Shown: piece by piece, positions 11,652 through 20,200 of the stretch
Position numbering within the stretch: position 1 is the stretch's first letter
Layout: each line of letters opens with the position of its first letter
From: Verminephrobacter eiseniae EF01-2
GTDB lineage: Bacteria > Pseudomonadota > Gammaproteobacteria > Burkholderiales > Burkholderiaceae_C
Assembly: GCF_000015565.1 (NCBI RefSeq)
Contig: NC_008786.1
Location: 4,204,501-4,268,500, forward strand
Reading direction: 5' to 3'
DNA length: 64,000 bases
Translations under genes and position numbers: made by a program
The notes under the pieces: model-generated
What the model was told of the DNA's origin: nothing
Database searches by the model: none
Seen by the model: only the letters and a program-made list of their open reading frames with translations

Positions 11652-13367
11652 TCACGACTTTTGCAAAACATAGCGGCCCGGCGCCGGCTCGATGGCTTTG
11701 AACCTGGCGCCTTTGCCATAGCTGCGGGGGGCCGCGATCTGCTTGCCGGCATGGCTTTCGAGCCAGTCGGACCAGTCCGGCCACCAACTGCCCGGGTGCT
11801 CGGTCGCGCCATCGAGCCATTGGGCGCGGCTCGCGGGCAGCTTGCCGTCGGCGCGAATCCAGTGGCTGCGCTTGCGTTGGGCGGGCGGGTTGATGACGCC
11901 CGCGATATGGCCCGAGGCGCCCATCACGAAGCGCTTTTTGCCCGGCAGCACCTGGGTGCTGGCGTAGGCCGCATCGATCGGCACGATATGGTCTTCGCGC
12001 GAACCGTAGATGTACACCGGCAGTTTGAGCCGGCCCAGGTCCATCTTCTGCCCGCACACCGTGAGCTTGTTCGGCTGGACCAGATTGTTTTCCAGGTAGA
12101 AGTTGCGCAGGTACCAGGCGTAAAAGGGGCCGGGCAGGTTGGTGCTGTCACTGTTCCAGTACAGCAGGTCGAACGGCGGCGGTGTTTCGCCCTTGAGGTA
12201 GTTGCCCACCACGTAGTTCCACACCAGGTCGTTGGGCCGCAGAAAGCTGAAGGTCGAGGCCAGATCCTGCCCCTTCATCAGCCCGCCCTGGCCCATTTGC
12301 AACTCGCGGAACTTCACGAAGGCTTCGTCGATGAAGACATCGAGAATGCCGGTGTCGGAAAAATCGATCAGCGTGGTCAGAAAGGTGGCGCTGGCCACCG
12401 GCTCCTGCCCGCGCGCCGCGAGCACGGCCAGCGCATTGCTCAAGATCGTGCCGCCGACACAAAAGCCCAGCGCGTTGATCTGCCCGGCGCCGGTGATGCG
12501 CTGCACCAGGTCGATGGCCGTGATGGCGCCGTCGGCCACATAGTCGTCCCAGGTCTTGTGGGCCAGGCTGTCGTCGGGGTTGCGCCAACTGACGACAAAG
12601 CTGCGGTGGCCCTGCTCGACGGCGTAGCGGATGAACGAGTTGCCGGGCTGCAGGTCGAGGATGTAGAACTTGTTGATGCAAGGCGGCACCAGCAGCAGCG
12701 GGCGCTCGTACACCCGGGGGGTCAGCGGCTTGTATTCCAGCAACTGGAACAGCGCGTTCTCGTAGACCACGGCCCCCTCGGTGGTGCCGACATTGCGGCC
12801 CACCTCGAACAGGCTTTCGTCGGTCATCGACACATGGCCCTGGCGGATGTCGTGCAGCAGGTTCTGCATGCCTTTGGCAATGCTCTCGCCCCGGGTGTCG
12901 ATGGCTTTCTTCTGCGCCTCGGCGTTGAAGGCCAGGAAGTTGCTCGGCGCCATCGCGGCCATCCACTGCTCGACGCCAAAGCGGATGCGGGCACGGGTTT
13001 TTTCATCCGCCTGCACCGCATCGGCCAGGCCCATCAGGGTACGGGCGTTGAGCAGGTAGGCCGCAGCGGAGAACGCCGCCACGGGGTTGCTGGCCCAGCC
13101 CTCGCCGCTAAAGCGCCGGTCCCGGGTTTCGGCCCTGCCCTGCAGGCCCTGCACCCATAGCTGCTGCGCTTCTTGCAGATACTGCTGCTGCAACGCCTGC
13201 AGCTTCGGCTGCGAGAACTGGATCGGCGCCGCTGCGGGCAACTGCGCGCCCAGGCCGAGCGCCGGCAACGATTGCAGCGCCTGCGACCAGCTTTGCCCGA
13301 GAATCTGTTGGAACTGCTGAACGCGCTCAGCCCAGGGTGGTTCGGAATTCATGCCCATTGTCTCCAT
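11652..13367 (-). CDS. phaC: Class I polyhydroxyalkanoate synthase PhaC
   Basis: This alpha/beta-hydrolase-fold enzyme polymerises (R)-3-hydroxyacyl-CoA into PHA granules. The lipase-like box GFCVGG carries the nucleophile (Cys303 from this start). The Asp is in REDHIVPID and the His in ASGHIAGVINPP. At about 571 residues it is a class I synthase. Starts are possible at 13367 (METMGMNSEP), 13358 and 13352; the last is best spaced from GGAG, and all give nearly the same protein. The product feeds on the PhaA pathway encoded immediately downstream. Confidence 0.95.
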   Translation of the reverse strand: METMGMNSEPPWAERVQQFQQILGQSWSQALQSLPALGLGAQLPAAAPIQFSQPKLQALQQQYLQEAQQLWVQGLQGRAETRDRRFSGEGWASNPVAAFSAAAYLLNARTLMGLADAVQADEKTRARIRFGVEQWMAAMAPSNFLAFNAEAQKKAIDTRGESIAKGMQNLLHDIRQGHVSMTDESLFEVGRNVGTTEGAVVYENALFQLLEYKPLTPRVYERPLLLVPPCINKFYILDLQPGNSFIRYAVEQGHRSFVVSWRNPDDSLAHKTWDDYVADGAITAIDLVQRITGAGQINALGFCVGGTILSNALAVLAARGQEPVASATFLTTLIDFSDTGILDVFIDEAFVKFRELQMGQGGLMKGQDLASTFSFLRPNDLVWNYVVGNYLKGETPPPFDLLYWNSDSTNLPGPFYAWYLRNFYLENNLVQPNKLTVCGQKMDLGRLKLPVYIYGSREDHIVPIDAAYASTQVLPGKKRFVMGASGHIAGVINPPAQRKRSHWIRADGKLPASRAQWLDGATEHPGSWWPDWSDWLESHAGKQIAAPRSYGKGARFKAIEPAPGRYVLQKS

Positions 13368-13623
13368 GGTGGACCGTTTGGTTTGCAGTGAACACGCAGC
13401 GCCAATGTACCTCATCGTCATGGCATGGACTGCATGGACTTGTGTCCGCCTGATGCTGGCGCCAGCGCCGGCCGGCAGCAGCCGGTAGGCCGCGTGTCCC
13501 TGCGGGCACCGGGCGCTCCGGAGGCAGGATGCCAGGCGCGCCATCCGGGCGTCCGGGCACCGGGCGCAGCGCAGACCACGCATCAGGCCAATCAGACCAA
13601 GCAGGCCGGCGCGGCCCCGAGCC

Positions 13624-14463
13624 TCAGCAGCGCCAGATGCAGGCCGCAAAACGCCCGCTGCCACCCAGCGCAGCGCCGTCGCGCCGGTGCGAAAAGAAAT
13701 CGGCGGCGTTCGTCACGGTGCACCAGGGCGCCTGCCCGTCGTTGCCATACACGCGGGTGATGCCCAGCGCACGCAGCCGCAGCCGGGCCAGGCCGGCCAG
13801 ATCGCACAGGTATTTGCCGGGGGCCTGGCTGCGGGCGGTAAAGCAGGCCCGGGCGGCGGCATCGGTGTCGCAGAACGCGGCGCGCACTGGCGCGCCCACC
13901 TCGAAGGCTTGCGGGCCGATGCAGGGGCCCAGCCAGGCCAGGGTGTCTGCGGCAATCGCCTCTTGGTTGCTGGCGAGTGGCGCGAGCCAACCATGGACCC
14001 GAGCGCAAAAATGCCCGAACACCGACTCCAGCACACCCTGCCCGCCCTGCCCTGCCAACCCGCGCCAGCCCGCATGTGCCGCCGCCACGACGGGCGCCAG
14101 GCGGTGGCTCAGCAACACCGGCAGGCAATCGGCCACCAGGATGGTGCAGGCCACGCCTGGCGTGGTGCTGATGCAGGCATCGGCCGGCATGCCATCGGGG
14201 CTGTGGCCATCGAGTGGCACCACGGCGCAGCCATGCAACTGGTTCAAAAACACCATCCGAACCCCCGGCAGCGCAGTTTGCAAGGCGCGCCGATTGGCCC
14301 GCACCGCAGCGCCGTCATCGCCGACATGCAGGCCCAGGTTCAGGCTGTCGTAAGGCGGCGGGCTGACGCCGCCGGCGCGGGTGGTGCACAGCGCATGCAC
14401 GCCCGGCGGAGCCGGCCAGTCGGGCCGCCACCCGAGCGCTGCAGGCAGGGCCAGGCCCGGCAT
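13624..14463 (-). CDS. pgeF: Peptidoglycan editing factor PgeF (YfiH, multicopper-oxidase-like fold)
   Basis: A 279-residue protein of the YfiH/DUF152 family, which removes L-Ser-containing muropeptide errors and was earlier called a polyphenol oxidase. Metal-binding signature residues are present: His in NQLHGCAVV, Cys in VADCLPVLL and His in AAAHAGWRGLAGQ, then LGPCIGPQAFEVG. The ATG at 14463 shares one base with the stop of the upstream GST-like gene (TGATG), showing coupling. 256 bp separate it from the phaC start downstream; that gap shows no gene. Confidence 0.9.
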   Translation of the reverse strand: MPGLALPAALGWRPDWPAPPGVHALCTTRAGGVSPPPYDSLNLGLHVGDDGAAVRANRRALQTALPGVRMVFLNQLHGCAVVPLDGHSPDGMPADACISTTPGVACTILVADCLPVLLSHRLAPVVAAAHAGWRGLAGQGGQGVLESVFGHFCARVHGWLAPLASNQEAIAADTLAWLGPCIGPQAFEVGAPVRAAFCDTDAAARACFTARSQAPGKYLCDLAGLARLRLRALGITRVYGNDGQAPWCTVTNAADFFSHRRDGAALGGSGRFAACIWRC

Positions 14464-15131
14464 CAGGCCTCGCTGTCCGGGCAGGCCGAAGGCTGGGCCT
14501 GCCGGAATGCGGGCAGCGCCATGCAGGCCGCGAACACGCCCTGCGTGAGTGGCAGATCGTCCAGGGCCACATTCATGCGCTGGCCATTGAAGACCTGCGG
14601 CACCAGGCAGCAGTCGGCCAACGTCACCTGCCTGCCCCAGCACAGCACCGACGGCGCCAGGCCCTGGGCGGCGCGCTCGCGCGCCAGCAGCGCCAGTTGG
14701 CGCTCGACAGCCTCCAGCCCGCTGCGCACCCAGTGGCGGTACCAGGCGTTCTTGGCGGCTTCATCCAGTTTGAGCTCGTGCACCAGGTACTTGAGCACGC
14801 GCAGGTTGTTCAGCGGGTGGATATCGCAGGCCACCATCTGCGCCAGCGCGCGCACGCGGGCGCGCTCCAGAGCGCCCGCCGGCAGCAGCGCGGGCCGGGG
14901 ATGGACTTCGTCGAGGTATTCGATGATGGCCATCGACTGCGTCAAGACCTGTCCCTCGTCGGTCACCAGCGTGGGCACCAGCGCATCGCCGCTGCGGCTG
15001 GCGTAGTCCGGCGCCTTGTGCTCGCCCTTGAGCAGGTGCACCGGGCAGTAGTCGTGGCCCAGGCCCTTGATCTGCAGCGCAATGCGCACGCGAAACGAGG
15101 CCGAGGAGCGAAAGTAGTTGTACAACTGCAT
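14463..15131 (-). CDS. maiA: Maleylacetoacetate isomerase-like zeta-class glutathione S-transferase
   Basis: A 222-residue thioredoxin-fold GST beginning [23 protein letters not shown], the MaiA pattern SSCxxRVRIAL but with Ala at the usual Cys. It carries [23 protein letters not shown] (glutathione site) and the helical C-terminal domain. MaiA isomerises maleylacetoacetate or maleylpyruvate using glutathione in tyrosine or gentisate breakdown. It diverges from a fumarylacetoacetase-family hydrolase, consistent with such a pathway. The Ser that activates glutathione is retained; the Cys-to-Ala change is the only oddity. Exact substrate is inferred. Confidence 0.82.
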   Translation of the reverse strand: MQLYNYFRSSASFRVRIALQIKGLGHDYCPVHLLKGEHKAPDYASRSGDALVPTLVTDEGQVLTQSMAIIEYLDEVHPRPALLPAGALERARVRALAQMVACDIHPLNNLRVLKYLVHELKLDEAAKNAWYRHWVRSGLEAVERQLALLARERAAQGLAPSVLCWGRQVTLADCCLVPQVFNGQRMNVALDDLPLTQGVFAACMALPAFRQAQPSACPDSEA

Positions 15132-15346
15132 GGTGTGTGGAAAGCCCGGCGCAAGATCAATGCAGCAAGATCGGTGCAATCGGTCCGGGCGGTGAGCGCA
15201 AGTGTAGCCCCGCAGCACAGCGCCCATGGCACACTGCCGAACCACGGCGATCCATGCCGACCGCCCCCTGCCTTCGCCCTCCACCCCTTCACCCCTTCAT
15301 CCTTCGCCCCCTGGTGCGCCGCCAGCCCGAAAAACGAAAGCCCGAC

Positions 15347-16042
15347 ATGCGCTATGTGTTTCCTCCCGCGCCCGTGGTCAGCCTGCCCGTGGTGGGCAGC
15401 AACGACCGCTTTCCCGTGCACCGCGTTTACTGCGTGGGCCGCAACTATGCAGAGCACGCCAAGGAAATGGGCTTCAGCGGCCGCGAGCCGCCGTTCTTCT
15501 TCATGAAGCCTGCCGATGCCATCGTGGCGGTCAACGCCGGCGAAACCGGCCACTGGCCCTACCCCGGCCTCACCGCCAACCTGCACCACGAGATCGAACT
15601 CGTCGTGGCCATTGGCAAGGGGGGGTACCGCATCCCGGCGGCTGACGCTCCGCAGCATATCTACGGCTACGCCGTGGGTCTGGACATGACACGCCGCGAC
15701 CTGCAAAACGACATGAAAAAACAGGGCCGCCCCTGGTGCGTGGCCAAGGGCTTTGACGCCAGCGCGCCGATCGGCCCGATCACGACGGCAGCACAGGCCG
15801 GCGCTGTAGAGCAGGCCGCGATCTGGCTCCAGGTCAATGGCGTCGACCGCCAGCGCAGCACGATAGCGCAGCTCATCTGGAGCATTGCCGAGACCATCGA
15901 GCAACTATCCACCGCCTGGGCACTGCAACCCGGCGACCTGATCTACACCGGCACCCCCGAAGGCGTGGGCGCCGTCGTGCCTGGCGACACACTCACCGGC
16001 GGCGTCCAGGGCCTCACCCCGCTGCGCCTGCGCGTGGTGTGA
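15347..16042 (+). CDS. Fumarylacetoacetate hydrolase family protein
   Basis: A 231-residue FAH-fold enzyme. It has the N-terminal motif [17 protein letters not shown], the metal-binding acidic set in [12 protein letters not shown] and the Asp of [14 protein letters not shown], and the C-terminal [16 protein letters not shown]. Relatives hydrolyse fumarylpyruvate or acylpyruvate, or decarboxylate oxaloacetate. Pairing with the divergent GST suggests fumarylpyruvate hydrolysis in a gentisate-type route, which is inference. The ATG at 15347 follows a weak GAAAG site and starts at the conserved domain. Confidence 0.88.
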   Translation: MRYVFPPAPVVSLPVVGSNDRFPVHRVYCVGRNYAEHAKEMGFSGREPPFFFMKPADAIVAVNAGETGHWPYPGLTANLHHEIELVVAIGKGGYRIPAADAPQHIYGYAVGLDMTRRDLQNDMKKQGRPWCVAKGFDASAPIGPITTAAQAGAVEQAAIWLQVNGVDRQRSTIAQLIWSIAETIEQLSTAWALQPGDLIYTGTPEGVGAVVPGDTLTGGVQGLTPLRLRVV

Positions 16043-16070
16043 GCGGTCGCCAACGCACCCACAGCCGCTA

Positions 16071-16106
16071 TTTCGCTATTCTTTCTTTCGCTATTCTTTC
16101 AATAGC
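16071..16106. repeat. 15-bp tandem repeat ending in a GCTATT hairpin
   Basis: tttcgctattctttc occurs twice in perfect tandem (16071-16085, 16086-16100). The second copy plus the following aatagc forms a perfect 6-bp stem (GCTATT/AATAGC) with a 5-nt loop. It follows the FAH-family gene and precedes the Nudix gene, so it may act as an mRNA 3' end or attenuator. There is no strong T-tract on either strand. Confidence 0.75.
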
Positions 16107-16160
16107 TGCAAACGCATGTTTTGCAGGTACCACCCACCCACTCGACTCCCCCAGCCCGGC

Positions 16161-16712
16161 ATGACCTACCGCAGCCCGATCCAACACTGCCGCGCCTGTG
16201 GCGCCGCCGTGGTCTACCGCCGGCCCGACGACGGCGACACCAAGCAGCGAGCGGTATGCCCGGCATGCCACACCGTGCACTACGAAAACCCGCTCAACGT
16301 CGTGGGCACGGTGCCGGCACTGCCCGACGGGCGCGTCCTGCTGTGCCAGCGCAACATCGAACCGCGCCGGGGCCGGTGGACGCTACCGGCGGGCTTCATG
16401 GAGCTCGATGAAACCACGTCCGAAGGCGCCGCGCGCGAGACCGACGAAGAAGCCGGCGCGCAGATCGAAATGGGCCCACTGTTTTGCCTGCTCAATGTGC
16501 GCCGCGTCGGCCAAGTGCACCTGTTTTACCGCGCCACGCTGCTGAGCGAGCGCCTGAACCCGGGCCTCGAAACCATGCAGGCGCGCCTGTTCACCGAAGA
16601 CGAAGTGCCCTGGGACGAACTCGCATTCCGCACGGTCAAGGAAACACTGACCTGCTACTTTGCCGATCGCAAAACCGGCGCCATGGGCATGCACTTCATC
16701 GACATCGAATAG
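16161..16712 (+). CDS. Nudix hydrolase with N-terminal zinc ribbon
   Basis: A 183-residue cytoplasmic hydrolase for nucleoside-diphosphate-linked substrates. The Nudix box (GX5EX7REXXEEXG) is intact, beginning GFMELDE and ending RETDEEAG. The N-terminus carries a Cys4-type ribbon (CRACG and CPACH), like the NADH-pyrophosphatase-type zinc-ribbon Nudix group. The ATG at 16161 (MTYRSPIQHCRACG) was chosen because the ribbon starts a few residues later; the upstream in-frame extension is not conserved-looking. It is a single gene followed by the convergent pilus operon. Confidence 0.9.
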   Translation: MTYRSPIQHCRACGAAVVYRRPDDGDTKQRAVCPACHTVHYENPLNVVGTVPALPDGRVLLCQRNIEPRRGRWTLPAGFMELDETTSEGAARETDEEAGAQIEMGPLFCLLNVRRVGQVHLFYRATLLSERLNPGLETMQARLFTEDEVPWDELAFRTVKETLTCYFADRKTGAMGMHFIDIE

Positions 16713-16797
16713 GCCCGGATCCGCTGGCGCCCAGGCATGGGGCGCAGATGATGCAGGCCGCTGGCGCAAAAGACGACCAGAAGCCGTGCTGCATCAA

Positions 16798-17292
16798 TTA
16801 TTGCCAGCAAACCCTGCGGGCTTCCTGAAGGTCGGAAAATCCACTGTAGTCAGACACATTTTTTCTCCCCAAATGATCGATGGAAAAATCCCCGCACCGA
16901 TCATTGGCCATCGCAGAACCCGCCCTGCGCGTAGCCTTGACGGAATATTCGTCCCTCTTTTTGACCCCATTCTCGACCTTAAGTACTACTCTAATATCAT
17001 AGAGTGGGCTCCCCATCTGTGGCTCTGGAGAAACGCGGAGCCGGGACGGGAACTGCGACGCATCCGTCACCTCCACACCGGCACTGTTTTGATCGTAGCG
17101 AAAATTCTCCGTATAAAACCGCTCCATCCATTGCTGCGCACCGACCAGGGTGGCCTTGGCGTCTGCGCGCCGGGATTTGGCCAACTGCTCCTTGAAGGCG
17201 GGGTAGGCCAAGCCAGACACGATGCCTATGATCGCCACGACGATCATCAACTCGATCAGTGTAAAGCCGCTCTGCATCCGTTGGTGTTTCAT
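16798..17292 (-). CDS. pilE: Type IV pilin PilE
   Basis: A 164-residue prepilin. The short leader ends in SG before FTLIELMIVVAIIGIVSGLA, giving the PilD cleavage site G/F and the conserved Glu5 in the mature hydrophobic helix. Mature pilin begins YPAFKEQLAKSRRADAKATLV after the helix, as in PilE minor pilins. Two C-terminal Cys, in RCGDF and RVCWQ, can form the D-loop disulfide. The start overlaps the pilY1 stop as ATGA, so it is the last gene of the operon. Confidence 0.93.
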   Translation of the reverse strand: MKHQRMQSGFTLIELMIVVAIIGIVSGLAYPAFKEQLAKSRRADAKATLVGAQQWMERFYTENFRYDQNSAGVEVTDASQFPSRLRVSPEPQMGSPLYDIRVVLKVENGVKKRDEYSVKATRRAGSAMANDRCGDFSIDHLGRKNVSDYSGFSDLQEARRVCWQ

Positions 17293-20200
17293 TGGTCTGT
17301 CCTCAGTCCTGGAATTTCCCGCCATTGTAACCGTGGCACAGTGCTCACGCAGATGGTCGCATCAGCACTACTGCCGACGATCCTCCTGGCGCGTTGCCCG
17401 GGGCCGCAGGTGGCGGCCTTGGTGCAAGTGCCTTCCGTGCAAGTGCAACCGGCTTCCCCGGCTTGGCAGGCTTTGGTAAAAGCCTTTTTGGTTTTGTCAA
17501 TGACCAAACGCACCTTTTGATCGCCAATGTCCCTGGCTGTGACAAGCACCTTCGTGCTGTTCAGCATGATGCTGCCTTGGAGATCGCGCTCGGCCTTGCC
17601 CGCAATCGGATCCACGGTATAAAACGCCGTGCGGTGGTTTGAAAAGCAAGGCGCAGATTCTCCAGTGACGACTTCCCTCGGGCGAACCGTCACAAACGAC
17701 AAGACCCCTGCATCCAGAAACGGGTCTGACAGGACAGCCTCGCCGGGACCTGGCAAATCGATATACCAGCCATTGTGGGCAGACCAATCCAAAGCCGGGG
17801 TATCGGCAGCGACGGTGACCACACCCTCGGCGTTGCGTGTGTATGTGCGGCGCACCAAGGTATTGGCATCGATGGTCCGGGTCTGAGCGAAGGGCGGCGC
17901 TCCGGCGACGGAACGTCGATCCCAAATGCCATACACCCGCTGCGTCACCCCGACCCTGGGGAAATCTGCATCACCAAATGCATTGCCGGTCGCAAAATTG
18001 ACCATGAGTCCGCCCTGGCCCATATGCATGAGCTGTGGCGCCGTCGTAATCGGATGGCCGGCATTGTGCAAAGGCCAGGTGCGACCGACACTGCTGGCAT
18101 TGCCTGGTCCGAAGGATGCTGATCCATCCTGGGGATCAACCTGCCACATGGTCGGGTTGGTGCGGTGCTGCAAATTAAATTTCCAGATATTGCCCTTGAG
18201 ATCGCCCGCATAAGCCACATCGGCCGTGCCATCGCCATCGATATCTTCCCAGCGGGGCATCGACAGGCCGTTGCCGGGTCCGGCATCCGCCACGATTTTC
18301 AGGTAACTCCCGTCACGACCCGGCGTCCAGCCATTTCCACCGGGGCCATCGACAAAAAGAACATACAACACCGCCTTGCCCGATTCGGATTTGTAGCCAT
18401 TGCCCAAAAGCAGGGCATATTTGCCATTGTTCATCTTGGCGACCGGCAAGGCCTGGTTGGAGGTGGCATGGATCGACACCTCCCCGGTGATATATCCCAG
18501 GTCCGGGTCATCGGCCGCAGTGAATTGCCACTTGAACACATTGGCCGCATTGTCTTCAGTCAAATCGGCAATACGGGTGGCATCCAGCGCAAAAACACCT
18601 TTGCCACCGCGCCCCAAGGTGCCAAATACATAGGTTTTCCAGGCGGTGCCCGCTGCGATGCCCACTTTGACATCGGCAGAAAAAGGATTGCCGTCGACAT
18701 AGGGCCAGACCGTGCCATGGGGAGGAAGATTCTCGGCGCCGGTCACAAAATCCTTTCCAGCCAATTTCGTGCGCCCGGCAGCGTTGCTACCCCGCTGCAA
18801 CGGTATCTCCGCCAGCCGGTTGGCCAATGCGCCTGGCACATAGGCAAAAACCTCGGCACCGGTGTCGGGATTGAACGCATGCAACATGCCGTCGTTGGCG
18901 GCCACCCAAAGCAGCTTGGCGCGGTCTTTATGGTTTTTGAAAAAAGTGACATAACCGTCGTCCGACCTGAGGCCGGCCAAGGTAGCGTCAGGGCGGCCCT
19001 GGACCCAGGGAGTCGCATTCACCACCGGGCCAAGCAGGCTGCCCACACGCTGACGCAGCCCGTTGAAGCCTTCCCGTGATTGATCGCCGCGAATATACTC
19101 CAGCGCCAACTTGGCATTCGTTCCCGACAACCGGTTCTTGCTCTGCGCCGTCATTTTATTTTTATAATCTTCAGGCAGGCTCGTCCATCTGAATTTGACG
19201 CCTGCCGCCGGGCCATTTCCGTTATTGGTAATGATTTCTCTGCTGTTGGCGACATCGGTCCGAGCCTGGAGCAGGGCCCCCGCTTTCCAGGCCGGCGTGG
19301 CACTGAATTTCCCGCTGGAATCGACTTCATAAGCCTCCAGTTCACCCGTCACGGCAGTGCTGTCGAAGCGCGCCATGAATTTATGCTCGGCGCTCGACAA
19401 TTGCGCTGCTGCAATGGTCGGCACGGCATTGGTGTTTTTGGCCAGCACATTGAGCGCATTGCGCAGGTACGCTTCCAGCAACTCCGGGCGGCGGCCAAGG
19501 AAATACCCGTCCGGAATGTCATCCTGGCCGATGCTTCCGTCCGTTTTGATACTGTCCCAGGTATCCTGGGTGGAAGGCATGGCCAGGGTTTGGTAGGTGC
19601 CATCGGGATTTTTTACACCAGACTTGAAGGAACCGTATTTTCCGGCGTACCAGAGTGGATCCTTGATGAGGGCATTCTTTTCTCCCACCATGTTGAAAGT
19701 ATGGCGAACGATGAATTCCCGATTCTGTACCGTAAAATACGGATGCAGATGCGGATTGTTGGGATCGCCGGTAGATCCATCCCCTGAGACACTGCACACG
19801 GTTTCACTGTACCTTGAACTGCTTCCAGGGAGCGTTCTGTTTCTATAGGAGGGCTGGCCACACAGATAATCACTTTCCGGCGATATTCCAGTGAGCAGCC
19901 CGCCGATGTGTTGATGGGTGAGATATCGGCCATTGCCGCTGCGGCCATCCGGATTCTGAACTCCGATGATGCTGAAGCCATGCGTCCCCGAGCCACCGCC
20001 GGCGACATTGGTAATATCTGTCAAAATACTGATGTCCCAGCCGGAAGGGGAGTTTTCGTTTTTGCTCAAGTCATAACGAATGAAGCCGGTGATATCCATA
20101 TCGTGGTCACCGCCCATCAAAATATCGTTCCAGGTCACCATGAATGCGCCATGGGTCGGGCCGGAACTGATGGAGGCAAAGGTCATGGGGGAGCCTACCT

